Assembly: GCA_018663565.1 (NCBI GenBank)
Contig: JABJQE010000313.1
Span: forward strand, 1-5,195
Direction: 5' to 3'
DNA length: 5,195 bases
Origin: Phycisphaerae bacterium
GTDB taxonomy: Bacteria > Planctomycetota > Phycisphaerae > Phycisphaerales > SM1A02
This document shows, one piece after another, positions 1 to 5,195 of this stretch; position 1 is the stretch's first letter; each line of letters starts with the position of its first letter. Made by a program: the position numbers and the translations under genes. The notes under the pieces were generated by a model. The model saw only the letters and a program-made list of their open reading frames with translations, did not search any database and was not told where the DNA came from.

Positions 1-255
1 ATCACATGTTGGAAGAAGCTTCATAAGCGCCGGTCGAGCAGGATCAAGAGAGGGTGCCACATACACCGGAACTGGTCCAGCTGATAATGCGGTTGGTTCC
101 CGTGTCATCCACCACTGCACAGCAGTTGCGATGGCGTCTACAACAGTGGCCTCATCTGGTGAGGCGATTTGAATTTCCGTCTCCTGTGGCCAACGGGCCT
201 CCGGAGCACACCCAAGGGGAAGAAGCAAACAAAGAGCATAGAGTGGATGTCGCAT
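1..255 (-). CDS. Putative lipoprotein of unknown function, N-terminal part (runs off left edge)
   Basis: An open frame of 85 codons runs from an ATG at 255 to base 1 with no stop, so the C-terminus lies outside the window. The N-terminus is a short lipoprotein signal peptide: MRHPL, a hydrophobic stretch, then a lipobox LPLGC with the acceptor cysteine at residue 16 followed by Ala-Pro. This predicts signal peptidase II cleavage and lipid anchoring, probably in the outer membrane because no Asp follows the Cys. The mature part begins polar and then reads DEATVVDAIATAVQWWM near residues 34-50, which looks like an amphipathic helix, followed by a Pro/Ala-rich stretch. I do not recognise the family. 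The start is supported by the signal peptide and by a GGAAAGG site 6 nt upstream. The gene is divergent from ubiX. The opposite strand is also open here (upstream extension of the ubiX frame), but its product has no recognisable features. Confidence 0.75.
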   Translation of the reverse strand, partial: MRHPLYALCLLLPLGCAPEARWPQETEIQIASPDEATVVDAIATAVQWWMTREPTALSAGPVPVYVAPSLDPARPALMKLLPTCD

Positions 256-261
256 GGGGAA

Positions 262-268
262 CCTTTCC
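262..268 (-). promoter_or_regulatory. Ribosome binding site of the left-edge lipoprotein gene
   Basis: GGAAAGG on the minus strand ends 6 nt before the ATG at 255, the normal Shine-Dalgarno distance. It matters because it is the only clear Shine-Dalgarno-like site before any gene in this window, and it supports the chosen start of a gene otherwise defined by its signal peptide. Confidence 0.5.
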
Positions 269-281
269 GAATCGACCGTCC

Positions 282-287
282 AGTGTA
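282..287 (-). promoter_or_regulatory. Candidate -10 box of the lipoprotein gene
   Basis: TACACT on the minus strand (TATAAT with two changes) lies 26 nt before the lipoprotein ATG. It would give a short leader of about 20 nt containing the GGAAAGG site. No convincing -35 box lies at the right distance. The same hexamer occurs in the opposite orientation at 318-323 before ubiX. Confidence 0.3.
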
Positions 288-317
288 CCAACCATCAATC
301 ATGGCGGACCCTTCCCC

Positions 318-323
318 TACACT
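318..323 (+). promoter_or_regulatory. Candidate -10 box of ubiX, 6 nt before the ATG
   Basis: TACACT ends 6 nt upstream of the ATG at 330, the distance at which transcription normally initiates. If used, the ubiX mRNA would begin at or next to its start codon and be leaderless. No Shine-Dalgarno sequence precedes this ATG, which fits. No good -35 box is visible. Confidence 0.35.
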
Positions 324-329
324 GCTCAC

Positions 330-1007
330 ATGACTGAAAGATCCCGCCCCAAACGCATTGTGATCGGAGTGAGTGGTGCCTCAGGTGCCCCTTATGCGGT
401 TCGGGTGATCGAACTTCTATCACTTGCCGGGGTTGAGGTTCATGTGGCGATCTCACAGCTTGGCCGTCGGTTACTCGCTGAAGAGTGTGGCATTTCCACA
501 ATCACAAGTGAGTCACTGGCCGGTGGCGGCGATTCAACTAGGATCATCCTGCATTCTGGTCGAGATATGGGTGCGCTCATTGCAAGCGGGTCTTTTCAAC
601 ATGACGGCATGATCATCGTGCCATGCTCGAGCAACACGCTTGGTGCGTTAGCCTCTGGGATTACAACAACATTGCTACAGCGCGCCGCTGCTGTCACCCT
701 CAAGGAGGGTCGACCACTTCTTCTTGCTCATCGAGAAACACCCCTGAGTCGAATTGACATTGGCAATATGGACACTCTGGCGGGTGCAGGCGCCGTGATC
801 GTTCCATTGAGTCCTGGTTTCTACATGAATCCACAATCAGTGGGCGACCTTGTGGATTTTATGGCCGCGCGGCTACTTGATCGAGTTGGTGTTACCCACG
901 AATTACCGTTTCGCTGGAAAGAGTCAGTCAATCACACTTCTGATGTGTGTGTGGTGTCTTCGATTTCAAAGACGGTTCCTGGCGGCGGGTCGCGAAGAAG
1001 TACCTGA
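330..1007 (+). CDS. ubiX: UbiX flavin prenyltransferase
   Basis: Predicted 225-residue flavin prenyltransferase, which joins a dimethylallyl group to reduced FMN to make prenyl-FMN, the cofactor of UbiD-type decarboxylases used in quinone and aromatic-acid metabolism. The Rossmann-like flavoprotein fold starts with VIGVSGASGAPYAVRV (residues 11-26, FMN-binding GxSGASG). Next come PCSSNTLGALASG (98-110), TLKEGRPLLLAHRETPL (123-139) and SPGFYMNP (161-168). From memory of Pseudomonas UbiX, the catalytic Lys, Arg-Glu, Tyr and Arg correspond here to K125, R135-E136, Y165 and R181, so the enzyme looks intact. The usual DN of the GxxDNLL segment is TT here (GITTTLL). The frame is open back to a GTG at 54, but family alignment puts the start at 330; the upstream part is antisense to the lipoprotein gene. 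The last 25 or so residues, after ELPFRWKE, form a low-complexity tail overlapping the 3' end of the convergent adaptor gene by 76 bp. No UbiD gene is visible nearby. Confidence 0.93.
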   Translation: MTERSRPKRIVIGVSGASGAPYAVRVIELLSLAGVEVHVAISQLGRRLLAEECGISTITSESLAGGGDSTRIILHSGRDMGALIASGSFQHDGMIIVPCSSNTLGALASGITTTLLQRAAAVTLKEGRPLLLAHRETPLSRIDIGNMDTLAGAGAVIVPLSPGFYMNPQSVGDLVDFMAARLLDRVGVTHELPFRWKESVNHTSDVCVVSSISKTVPGGGSRRST

Positions 1008-2452
1008 TCACCCACCTTGATCCCACCAAGTACTTCCACAAACAACTCACTTGATCGTCCAAGCTCAACGAGCGCTGGGCGGTAGCCACCCGACTCGGCG
1101 ACATACACCATCGAGCCACGTTCACCACGATGCACAGATTGCACAGGAACAAATAGTGATTCCTTGACGGTGTCAACCAGAATCAACACCTGGCACCGCA
1201 TTGATGGTTTGAGGGAGAGGTCACCATTTCCATCAATAGTGATTTTGACAGAGTAATCACGTCGGTTTGGGTCACGCCATCCACCCCCCTCTGCCAGCAC
1301 ACCAACTGAATCAACATGACCAGTCAAGACATTCTCACTAAATGCATCCATCCTGATCACAGCTGATTGGCCAGGTTGTACGTGTCCACTTAGAGATTCA
1401 TTGACTTTGACATCCGCGAACATCCGCTCGGTATTCGGCAGAACAATGAGAAGTTGGTTTCTCGACACAGTGGATCCCACTCGAAGGGGCTCTTGTCGAT
1501 CCCCTCGCCCACCACCGAGGGTCGTCCCATAGACCACCATTCCAGGGGCCGGTGCCACTACAGCGCAGTTCACGAGTTGTTGTTTGTACTGGGCCAACCT
1601 TTCATGCTTCGATTCAAGATTGGCGTGCGCCGCATCCAGATTGCTTTGTGCGCTGCGTACGCTCGCTTCAGTTCTTGTCTTGACACGATCAAGTTCATCT
1701 TCAGCCTGCTTCAGATCAGACTCATGGCGTTGCTTATCCCGTTCAAAGGTGTATTTTTCATACACCTCCTGGTCAAGCTTCGATTGCGATAGTTGCGCTT
1801 CGGCGCGAATCATCTCAATTTCATCTTGCTCAAGATCGTTTTGGCTTATGAAGTCACGATCACGAAGTTCAAGTGACTTCTTGTATTTCTCTTCGAGGCG
1901 ACCAAAGTCTTTCTTGGCTGTTCGGAGTGATAATGAGAGTTGATTGCGTTTAGCAACAACATCGCCCTCACTCCACGCAAGTAGGGCCAACCTATTTTGA
2001 TCAACCGACACGTGAGCCTTGGCCAAACTCGACTCTTTAGCATTCTTTGCGATGGCAAAATCAGCGGTTCGTGTTTCCACCTGATTATTGGCAGATACAA
2101 CAGATTCCTCAGCGGATCGAATGCGTTCTGTGACATCTTTGTCGTCAAGCCGAACCAAGATATCACCAACGACAACTTCTGTGCCCTCGGGAACAATCTC
2201 CATAATGGTGGCGTTGCCATCAAGTTGGCAACGCAGTTCAACTTGATCATGAGCAGCAAGTTCACCAGAAGCCGGAATTGAGACTTCAAACTCCCCAATA
2301 TCCACAAGATGAAGATCCGTCTCAATTTGAATCCCATCAGTCGATCCACCACCACCGAGTAGGGCTGCGGCAATCAAAACAACAACTGCAGTGCCACCAA
2401 GTACGAGTCCAGTAGTGCTTATTCCGCGGCGGTATGTGGTGGTGTGGTACAT
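932..2452 (-). CDS. HlyD-family periplasmic adaptor (membrane fusion protein)
   Basis: Predicted 506-residue membrane fusion protein linking an inner-membrane exporter to a TolC-type outer-membrane duct. A short basic cytoplasmic N-terminus is followed by one membrane segment (about residues 14-36, ending GGGG). The first half of a lipoyl-like domain is at about 55-103 (ELRCQLDGNATIMEIVPEG). A long charged, Leu/Ala/Glu-rich coiled-coil hairpin spans about 105-293. The second lipoyl half is NCAVVAPAPGMVVYG (295-309). A beta-barrel domain (about 344-427) includes ADVKVNESLSGHVQPGQSAVIRMDA, and a membrane-proximal domain with VPVQSVHRG follows (435-443). The insert GGGWRDPNRRDY (389-400) resembles one I associate with planctomycete adaptors. 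The gene starts 9 nt after the tolC-like stop, in the same frame and without a Shine-Dalgarno site, so translation is probably coupled. No ABC, MFS or RND pump follows; ubiX converges instead, with 76 bp of overlap. The substrate is unknown. Confidence 0.9.
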   Translation of the reverse strand: MYHTTTYRRGISTTGLVLGGTAVVVLIAAALLGGGGSTDGIQIETDLHLVDIGEFEVSIPASGELAAHDQVELRCQLDGNATIMEIVPEGTEVVVGDILVRLDDKDVTERIRSAEESVVSANNQVETRTADFAIAKNAKESSLAKAHVSVDQNRLALLAWSEGDVVAKRNQLSLSLRTAKKDFGRLEEKYKKSLELRDRDFISQNDLEQDEIEMIRAEAQLSQSKLDQEVYEKYTFERDKQRHESDLKQAEDELDRVKTRTEASVRSAQSNLDAAHANLESKHERLAQYKQQLVNCAVVAPAPGMVVYGTTLGGGRGDRQEPLRVGSTVSRNQLLIVLPNTERMFADVKVNESLSGHVQPGQSAVIRMDAFSENVLTGHVDSVGVLAEGGGWRDPNRRDYSVKITIDGNGDLSLKPSMRCQVLILVDTVKESLFVPVQSVHRGERGSMVYVAESGGYRPALVELGRSSELFVEVLGGIKVGDQVLLRDPPPGTVFEIEDTTHTSEV

Positions 2453-2461
2453 GGAGATTGA

Positions 2462-4231
2462 TCAGTGTACAGAGACACTTGCAGACGTCGAGTGGTCTTG
2501 TTCATACGAGAGCGTTGAGGTGGAGGTAATGATCATTCCAGGAAGTGGTTTAAGGCTAGCATTTTGGTTGATACGAAGCTGCCCAGTTCGAATGAGGTAC
2601 TTCAAAATGGACTCCTGAACTCGTCGAAACGCATTGGCCCGACCATTTTGGGCTTGTTGCAGAGATTGAATGGCCGAGAGTTGATCAAGGACGGTGTACG
2701 TGTCTGGGTCAGCGTCAATAGATTCAATATTGAGCCGAGCGATTTTGACGTTGCGCCGCTGAATATCAAGTGAGAATAGATTGGCATCAATGTCCCGAAC
2801 CGCTGATCTTACATCAATCGCCGTTTCATCACGCTGTTTGCGATATTCACGTTTCGATCGCTCCAGTTCGATCTGAGCGGCCCGTACAGCAACACGTTCG
2901 GCATTGCGATCAAGCGGGAGCCCAAGCGTCAGTGACGCCTCCGCATCCATATCTTCAAGTGACGGCAACACTGCGTCGTAGTAATAGACATCATTTGACC
3001 CAAGTCTCATGTTCCCTGCGAGGTTGAGATCAGGAAGCAAACCATTGAGCCTATTCCGAACTGCTCGTTGTCTGTCAACAAGAATGTCGCGTTCGGTTTG
3101 AAGATCAAGCCTCCACGCCATGGCTGTTGCGACGGCCCCATCGAGGTCTGTGCTTGGCGGATCGATCGCGAATGTAGTGGTTGAAATCCGGACAGGGTCA
3201 TCCACGGGCCAATTGATGAGTAGTTTGAATCGATCCACAGCAAGTCTGTAGGACTCCCACAAACCAGCAATGCTAGATTGCTGCTGAAGCGCATTATTCT
3301 CAGCCTCTGCGGCGTCATAGAGACGCGCTCGGCCCGCTTCATACAGGGCTCGTTGGCGTTCAGCGAGTGTCTCGAGCAGAGCTTCTGATTCAAGCGCGTT
3401 ATCAAGATTTTGCCGTTGGACCAATAGGCTAAGCCACGTACTTACGGTTCTAAACCAGAATTCTCGGCGAAACTCTTCGAATGCGCGAGCCGCATACACC
3501 AGCCGCCGCTCGGCTTGAATAATGTCTTCTTGCGCGATCATTCCAGCTCCACGCAGGAGTGGAATGCTTCCACCAAAAGTGAATTGTCCAATACGGGTTG
3601 TGTCTGATCCAGATGATCCAGATGCGGCACCAAGAACATCATGCGCAAACGTTGCGACATAGGACGCGGTGACTTCACCACCCCAGGGCAATCGTTGTGA
3701 CGCAGAGAATGTGTTCACGACAGCCTCTGCTGACTGAAGGAAATCGCTCTCTCCATCTTCATGGAAATACTCCATGGCGATTTCATCGGTAATTTGTGGC
3801 GTCCACAAGTGAAGCTCAAGTATGAGATTTAAGCACGCCAGAATGTAGTCTTCCTCGGCGAATCGATACTCCCGGCCATGAGAAAATGCCCATGACAACG
3901 CCTCCTCAAGGGTCAGTTCTTTGCCTGAGCCTGCTGCGTCCTCATAGGAGATGAGGCGATCGAGCACATCTTGAGTTTCAAGGTCAATAACAGATTCCCA
4001 CTGCATTACCTCAATTGATGGGTTGGTGGTAGCTGGGTGCTTGTCATTCATCACTTCTTCAGTGGCTGTGACATGGGCCCAATCTTCGGCTGGTCGGGCT
4101 GGAACCTCCGCATTGATCTGATCAGTGCCCGAAAGAAGAAGGTCATTGACGTGTTGATCAATAGAGTGAAAATCAGGTGAGCACCCAGCGAGCCCAAGAG
4201 CACAGAATGTGACAAATCGCAACGAAACCAT
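2462..4231 (-). CDS. TolC-family outer-membrane efflux lipoprotein
   Basis: Predicted 589-residue outer-membrane factor (OEP/TolC fold), the exit duct of a tripartite exporter. MVSLRF and a hydrophobic stretch end in a lipobox LAGC with the lipidated Cys at residue 17, followed by Ser, as in OprM-type lipidated ducts. Residues 18-105 form an acidic extension with no recognised domain. The first OEP repeat starts at ELTLEEALSWAF (about 105-116) and includes beta-strand-like segments around SQRLPWGGEVTASYV, then SIPLLRGAG (222-230) and long helices. The second repeat starts near LDGAVATAMAWRLDLQTERDIL (363-384) and ends around LKYLIRTGQL (543-552). A Ser/Thr-rich tail follows. It is longer than typical TolC or OprM (about 420-480 residues), mainly through the N-terminal extension and tail. 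The frame is open upstream to a TTG at 4330, but only the ATG at 4231 puts the signal peptide at the N-terminus. It is the first gene of an operon with the adaptor and is divergent from the methyltransferase gene. Confidence 0.9.
   Translation of the reverse strand: MVSLRFVTFCALGLAGCSPDFHSIDQHVNDLLLSGTDQINAEVPARPAEDWAHVTATEEVMNDKHPATTNPSIEVMQWESVIDLETQDVLDRLISYEDAAGSGKELTLEEALSWAFSHGREYRFAEEDYILACLNLILELHLWTPQITDEIAMEYFHEDGESDFLQSAEAVVNTFSASQRLPWGGEVTASYVATFAHDVLGAASGSSGSDTTRIGQFTFGGSIPLLRGAGMIAQEDIIQAERRLVYAARAFEEFRREFWFRTVSTWLSLLVQRQNLDNALESEALLETLAERQRALYEAGRARLYDAAEAENNALQQQSSIAGLWESYRLAVDRFKLLINWPVDDPVRISTTTFAIDPPSTDLDGAVATAMAWRLDLQTERDILVDRQRAVRNRLNGLLPDLNLAGNMRLGSNDVYYYDAVLPSLEDMDAEASLTLGLPLDRNAERVAVRAAQIELERSKREYRKQRDETAIDVRSAVRDIDANLFSLDIQRRNVKIARLNIESIDADPDTYTVLDQLSAIQSLQQAQNGRANAFRRVQESILKYLIRTGQLRINQNASLKPLPGMIITSTSTLSYEQDHSTSASVSVH
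3605..3622. repeat. Tandem 9-bp duplication inside the tolC-like gene
   Basis: TGATCCAGA occurs twice in direct tandem (3605-3613 and 3614-3622), and the first two bases recur at 3623-3624. On the coding strand it encodes SGS-SGS (residues 204-209) in the segment AASGSSGSD between two beta-strand-like stretches, a likely surface loop of the barrel. It is in frame, so copy-number change would lengthen or shorten the loop by three residues without breaking the gene. Confidence 0.6.
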
Positions 4232-4238
4232 GTCGTGG

Positions 4239-4244
4239 ATTGTA
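4239..4244 (-). promoter_or_regulatory. Candidate -10 box of the tolC-adaptor operon, 7 nt before the ATG
   Basis: TACAAT on the minus strand matches TATAAT at five of six positions and ends 7 nt before the lipoprotein ATG at 4231. If used, transcription would begin at or beside the start codon, giving a leaderless mRNA. This fits the lack of a Shine-Dalgarno site. No clear -35 box is visible. Confidence 0.45.
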
Positions 4245-4269
4245 GGGTGAACACACCCCCAGCCGGGTG
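4245..4269. promoter_or_regulatory. Alternating GGGTG/CACCC repeats between divergent promoters, candidate operator
   Basis: GGGTG (4245-4249), CACCC (4254-4258) and GGGTG (4265-4269) alternate in orientation with spacers of 4 and 6 bp, so the middle copy can pair with either neighbour. The set abuts the tolC-like -10 box and fills the space up to the methyltransferase -10 box, where a regulator of both genes would be expected to bind. The repeats are seen directly; the operator role is inference. Confidence 0.35.
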
Positions 4270-4277
4270 CTGATTTG

Positions 4278-4283
4278 TAATAC
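4278..4283 (+). promoter_or_regulatory. Candidate -10 box of the methyltransferase gene, 7 nt before the ATG
   Basis: TAATAC ends 7 nt before the ATG at 4291. It is a weaker match to TATAAT than the box before the tolC-like gene, but its position relative to the start codon is the same and would again yield a leaderless transcript starting at 4290-4291. No clear -35 box is visible. Confidence 0.3.
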
Positions 4284-4290
4284 TGGAACA

Positions 4291-5195
4291 ATGGAACAGA
4301 AGTCATCAACACCAGCTCGTAGCGGACCAACTGGCGCTATGAGCACACACCGTGACAATCGAGATGTCGTAGCGAATTCATCCATCCGCCTTCTTGGCGA
4401 CGAAATGGAACCACATCTCGTGATCCCCACATCCATTGATCCCAAGTGGCAATGCGATGATCCAGACACCCGGCTGTATCTCGGAGATTGCCGAGATGTG
4501 CTTGGTAATCTTCCTGAGCAAGGCCATGTTGATCTGATCTTTGCGGACCCCCCATTCAACTGGGAGGTTCCCTATGACGGCTGGTCTGACGATATGACCA
4601 GGACGCAATATGAACGCTTCACGATCGACTGGATCGATGGGTGTATCGACGCACTCTCACCAAATGGAAGTCTCTGGGTCAATATTCCCGACGACACCGC
4701 AGCCGAGGTTGTGATGCATCTCAAGCGCCGCGGTCTCATCATGATCAACTGGTGCGTGTGGCATTTTCGGTTTGGCCAATGCCGTGATTCATCGTTCATC
4801 ATGAGCAAGGTACACGCGCTGTATTTCTGTAAAGGAAAACAACGAATATGGAATCCGGAAGCGGTCATGGAACTTTCCGATCGGGCGAGCATTTATGGCG
4901 ACAAGCGAACCATGGAGAAGTCATCAAATAAAGGGATGCGTGTTCCAATGGACGTGTGGTATGGAAAATACTGGGGTCGTATCCAGGGAAACAACAAAGA
5001 AAGACGGCCCGGTCACGAAAATCAGATTCCAGAGTCCTATCTCGAGCGTGTCATTCTTTCATGTTCCAACGATGGTGACCTCGTGCTCGATCCATTTGCG
5101 GGGAGCGGTACAACAGGCACGGTGGCTCGAGCCTACGGGCGACGCTCAATTGGTATTGAGCAGTCTGAGCAAACAGCAGCAAGTGCCTGGCAGCG
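4291..5195 (+). CDS. Beta-class site-specific DNA methyltransferase, C-terminus cut by window edge
   Basis: An open frame of 301 codons runs to the right edge with no stop. It belongs to the N6-adenine/N4-cytosine methyltransferase family (N6_N4_Mtase type). RLYLGDCRDVL leads into catalytic motif IV, DPPF (residues 86-89, in IFADPPFNWEV). The S-adenosylmethionine-binding motif I, DPFAGSGTTG (267-276), comes near the end. The order IV, recognition region, I is that of the beta class (as in CcrM and HinfI methylases). The 180-residue section between them, with NWCVWHFRFGQ and a Lys/Arg-rich stretch, should hold the target recognition region; specificity cannot be read from it. PESYLERVILSCSNDGDLVLDPF is typical of the family. 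Only the end of the protein is missing. Starts are possible at 4291 or 4339 (residue 17); I chose 4291 because of the -10-like box placed as before other genes here. The first 30 or so residues look variable. Whether a restriction partner follows is not visible. Confidence 0.9.
   Translation, partial: MEQKSSTPARSGPTGAMSTHRDNRDVVANSSIRLLGDEMEPHLVIPTSIDPKWQCDDPDTRLYLGDCRDVLGNLPEQGHVDLIFADPPFNWEVPYDGWSDDMTRTQYERFTIDWIDGCIDALSPNGSLWVNIPDDTAAEVVMHLKRRGLIMINWCVWHFRFGQCRDSSFIMSKVHALYFCKGKQRIWNPEAVMELSDRASIYGDKRTMEKSSNKGMRVPMDVWYGKYWGRIQGNNKERRPGHENQIPESYLERVILSCSNDGDLVLDPFAGSGTTGTVARAYGRRSIGIEQSEQTAASAWQ

Larger units (their letters stand above)
281..324. repeat. 7-bp inverted repeat spanning the divergent lipoprotein/ubiX promoter region
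   Basis: CAGTGTA (281-287) and TACACTG (318-324) are perfect reverse complements separated by 30 bp. Each arm contains a candidate -10 hexamer facing outward toward its own gene, so the symmetry may simply reflect two similar -10 boxes. Alternatively the arms could be half-sites for one regulator. Both readings are inference. Confidence 0.35.

Noticed and set aside
54..329. Upstream extension of the ubiX frame from a GTG at 54, giving a 317-residue protein
   Set aside because: UbiX homologues begin just before the GxSGASG motif. The extra 92 residues are low-complexity, carry no domain and are antisense to a lipoprotein frame with a clear signal peptide.
956..973. Imperfect hairpin (GTCTTCGA, loop TT, TCAAAGAC) in the ubiX/adaptor overlap as a bidirectional terminator
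   Set aside because: The stem is short, A/T-rich and has a mismatch; no T-run follows on either strand, so a terminator call is not supported.
1454..1943. Two plus-strand open frames (112 and 119 codons) inside the adaptor gene
   Set aside because: They are antisense to the coiled-coil region; the Ser/Arg/Cys-rich translations are shadows of the adaptor's Glu/Lys/Ala codons and have no recognisable domain.
1846..2373. A 175-codon minus-strand frame overlapping the adaptor gene out of frame
   Set aside because: It overlaps the strongly supported adaptor on the same strand and its translation shows no domain or codon pattern of a real protein.
3007..3405. A 132-codon minus-strand frame within the tolC-like gene
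   Set aside because: Out-of-frame shadow of the second OEP repeat, with no domain and no initiation signal.
4232..4330. Upstream extension of the tolC-like frame to a TTG at 4330
   Set aside because: It would bury the lipoprotein signal peptide 33 residues inside the protein and overlap the methyltransferase start; the ATG at 4231 gives a normal lipobox at residue 17.
4173..4892. Several minus-strand frames opposite the methyltransferase gene
   Set aside because: They are antisense to the DPPF-containing coding region and their translations lack any coherent fold or motif.
4291..5195. A complete restriction-modification system or phage-defence island
   Set aside because: Only the methyltransferase is visible; no restriction enzyme, specificity subunit or defence gene is in the window, and the left neighbours are housekeeping-type genes.

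Overview
The window reads as ordinary chromosomal DNA of a Gram-negative bacterium, about half G+C. It has a partial lipoprotein gene at the left edge, a flavin prenyltransferase (ubiX), a two-gene tripartite-efflux operon (TolC-like outer-membrane lipoprotein plus HlyD-type adaptor) and a beta-class DNA methyltransferase cut by the right edge. Two lipoproteins with lipoboxes and a TolC/HlyD pair imply an outer membrane. The PGFY version of the UbiX C-terminal motif, the LLRGAG motif in the TolC protein, the GWRDPN..DY insert in the adaptor and the scarcity of Shine-Dalgarno sites together resemble Planctomycetota, perhaps a marine Phycisphaera-like lineage. That placement is inference from remembered family patterns, not a database result.

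Layout: 1-255 (minus) is the N-terminal part of an unrecognised lipoprotein running off the left edge. A 74-bp divergent promoter region (256-329) separates it from ubiX (330-1007, plus). ubiX converges on the adaptor gene (932-2452, minus), and their 3' ends overlap by 76 bp. The adaptor lies just downstream of the tolC-like gene (2462-4231, minus), in the same reading frame, with a single TGA and three codons between them. A 59-bp divergent promoter region (4232-4290) separates the tolC-like gene from the methyltransferase gene (4291 to the right edge, plus). Coding density is close to complete; no gene-free stretch exceeds about 75 bp, and no RNA gene, mobile element or CRISPR array was seen.

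How the genes work together: the TolC-like lipoprotein and the HlyD-like adaptor should form the outer-membrane duct and periplasmic bridge of an export machine. No inner-membrane pump is encoded beside them; the next gene is convergent ubiX. UbiX makes prenylated FMN for UbiD-type decarboxylases, typically in quinone synthesis. The methyltransferase modifies DNA; no restriction enzyme is visible. Neither has an evident functional link to the efflux genes.

The points most worth a second look are regulatory and compositional rather than a new system. Three gene starts have a TATAAT-like hexamer only 6-7 nt before the ATG, suggesting leaderless mRNAs. Both divergent intergenic regions carry inverted repeats. 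GATC occurs 53 times by my hand count, about 2.6 times the chance expectation, in a window holding a DNA methyltransferase of unknown specificity.
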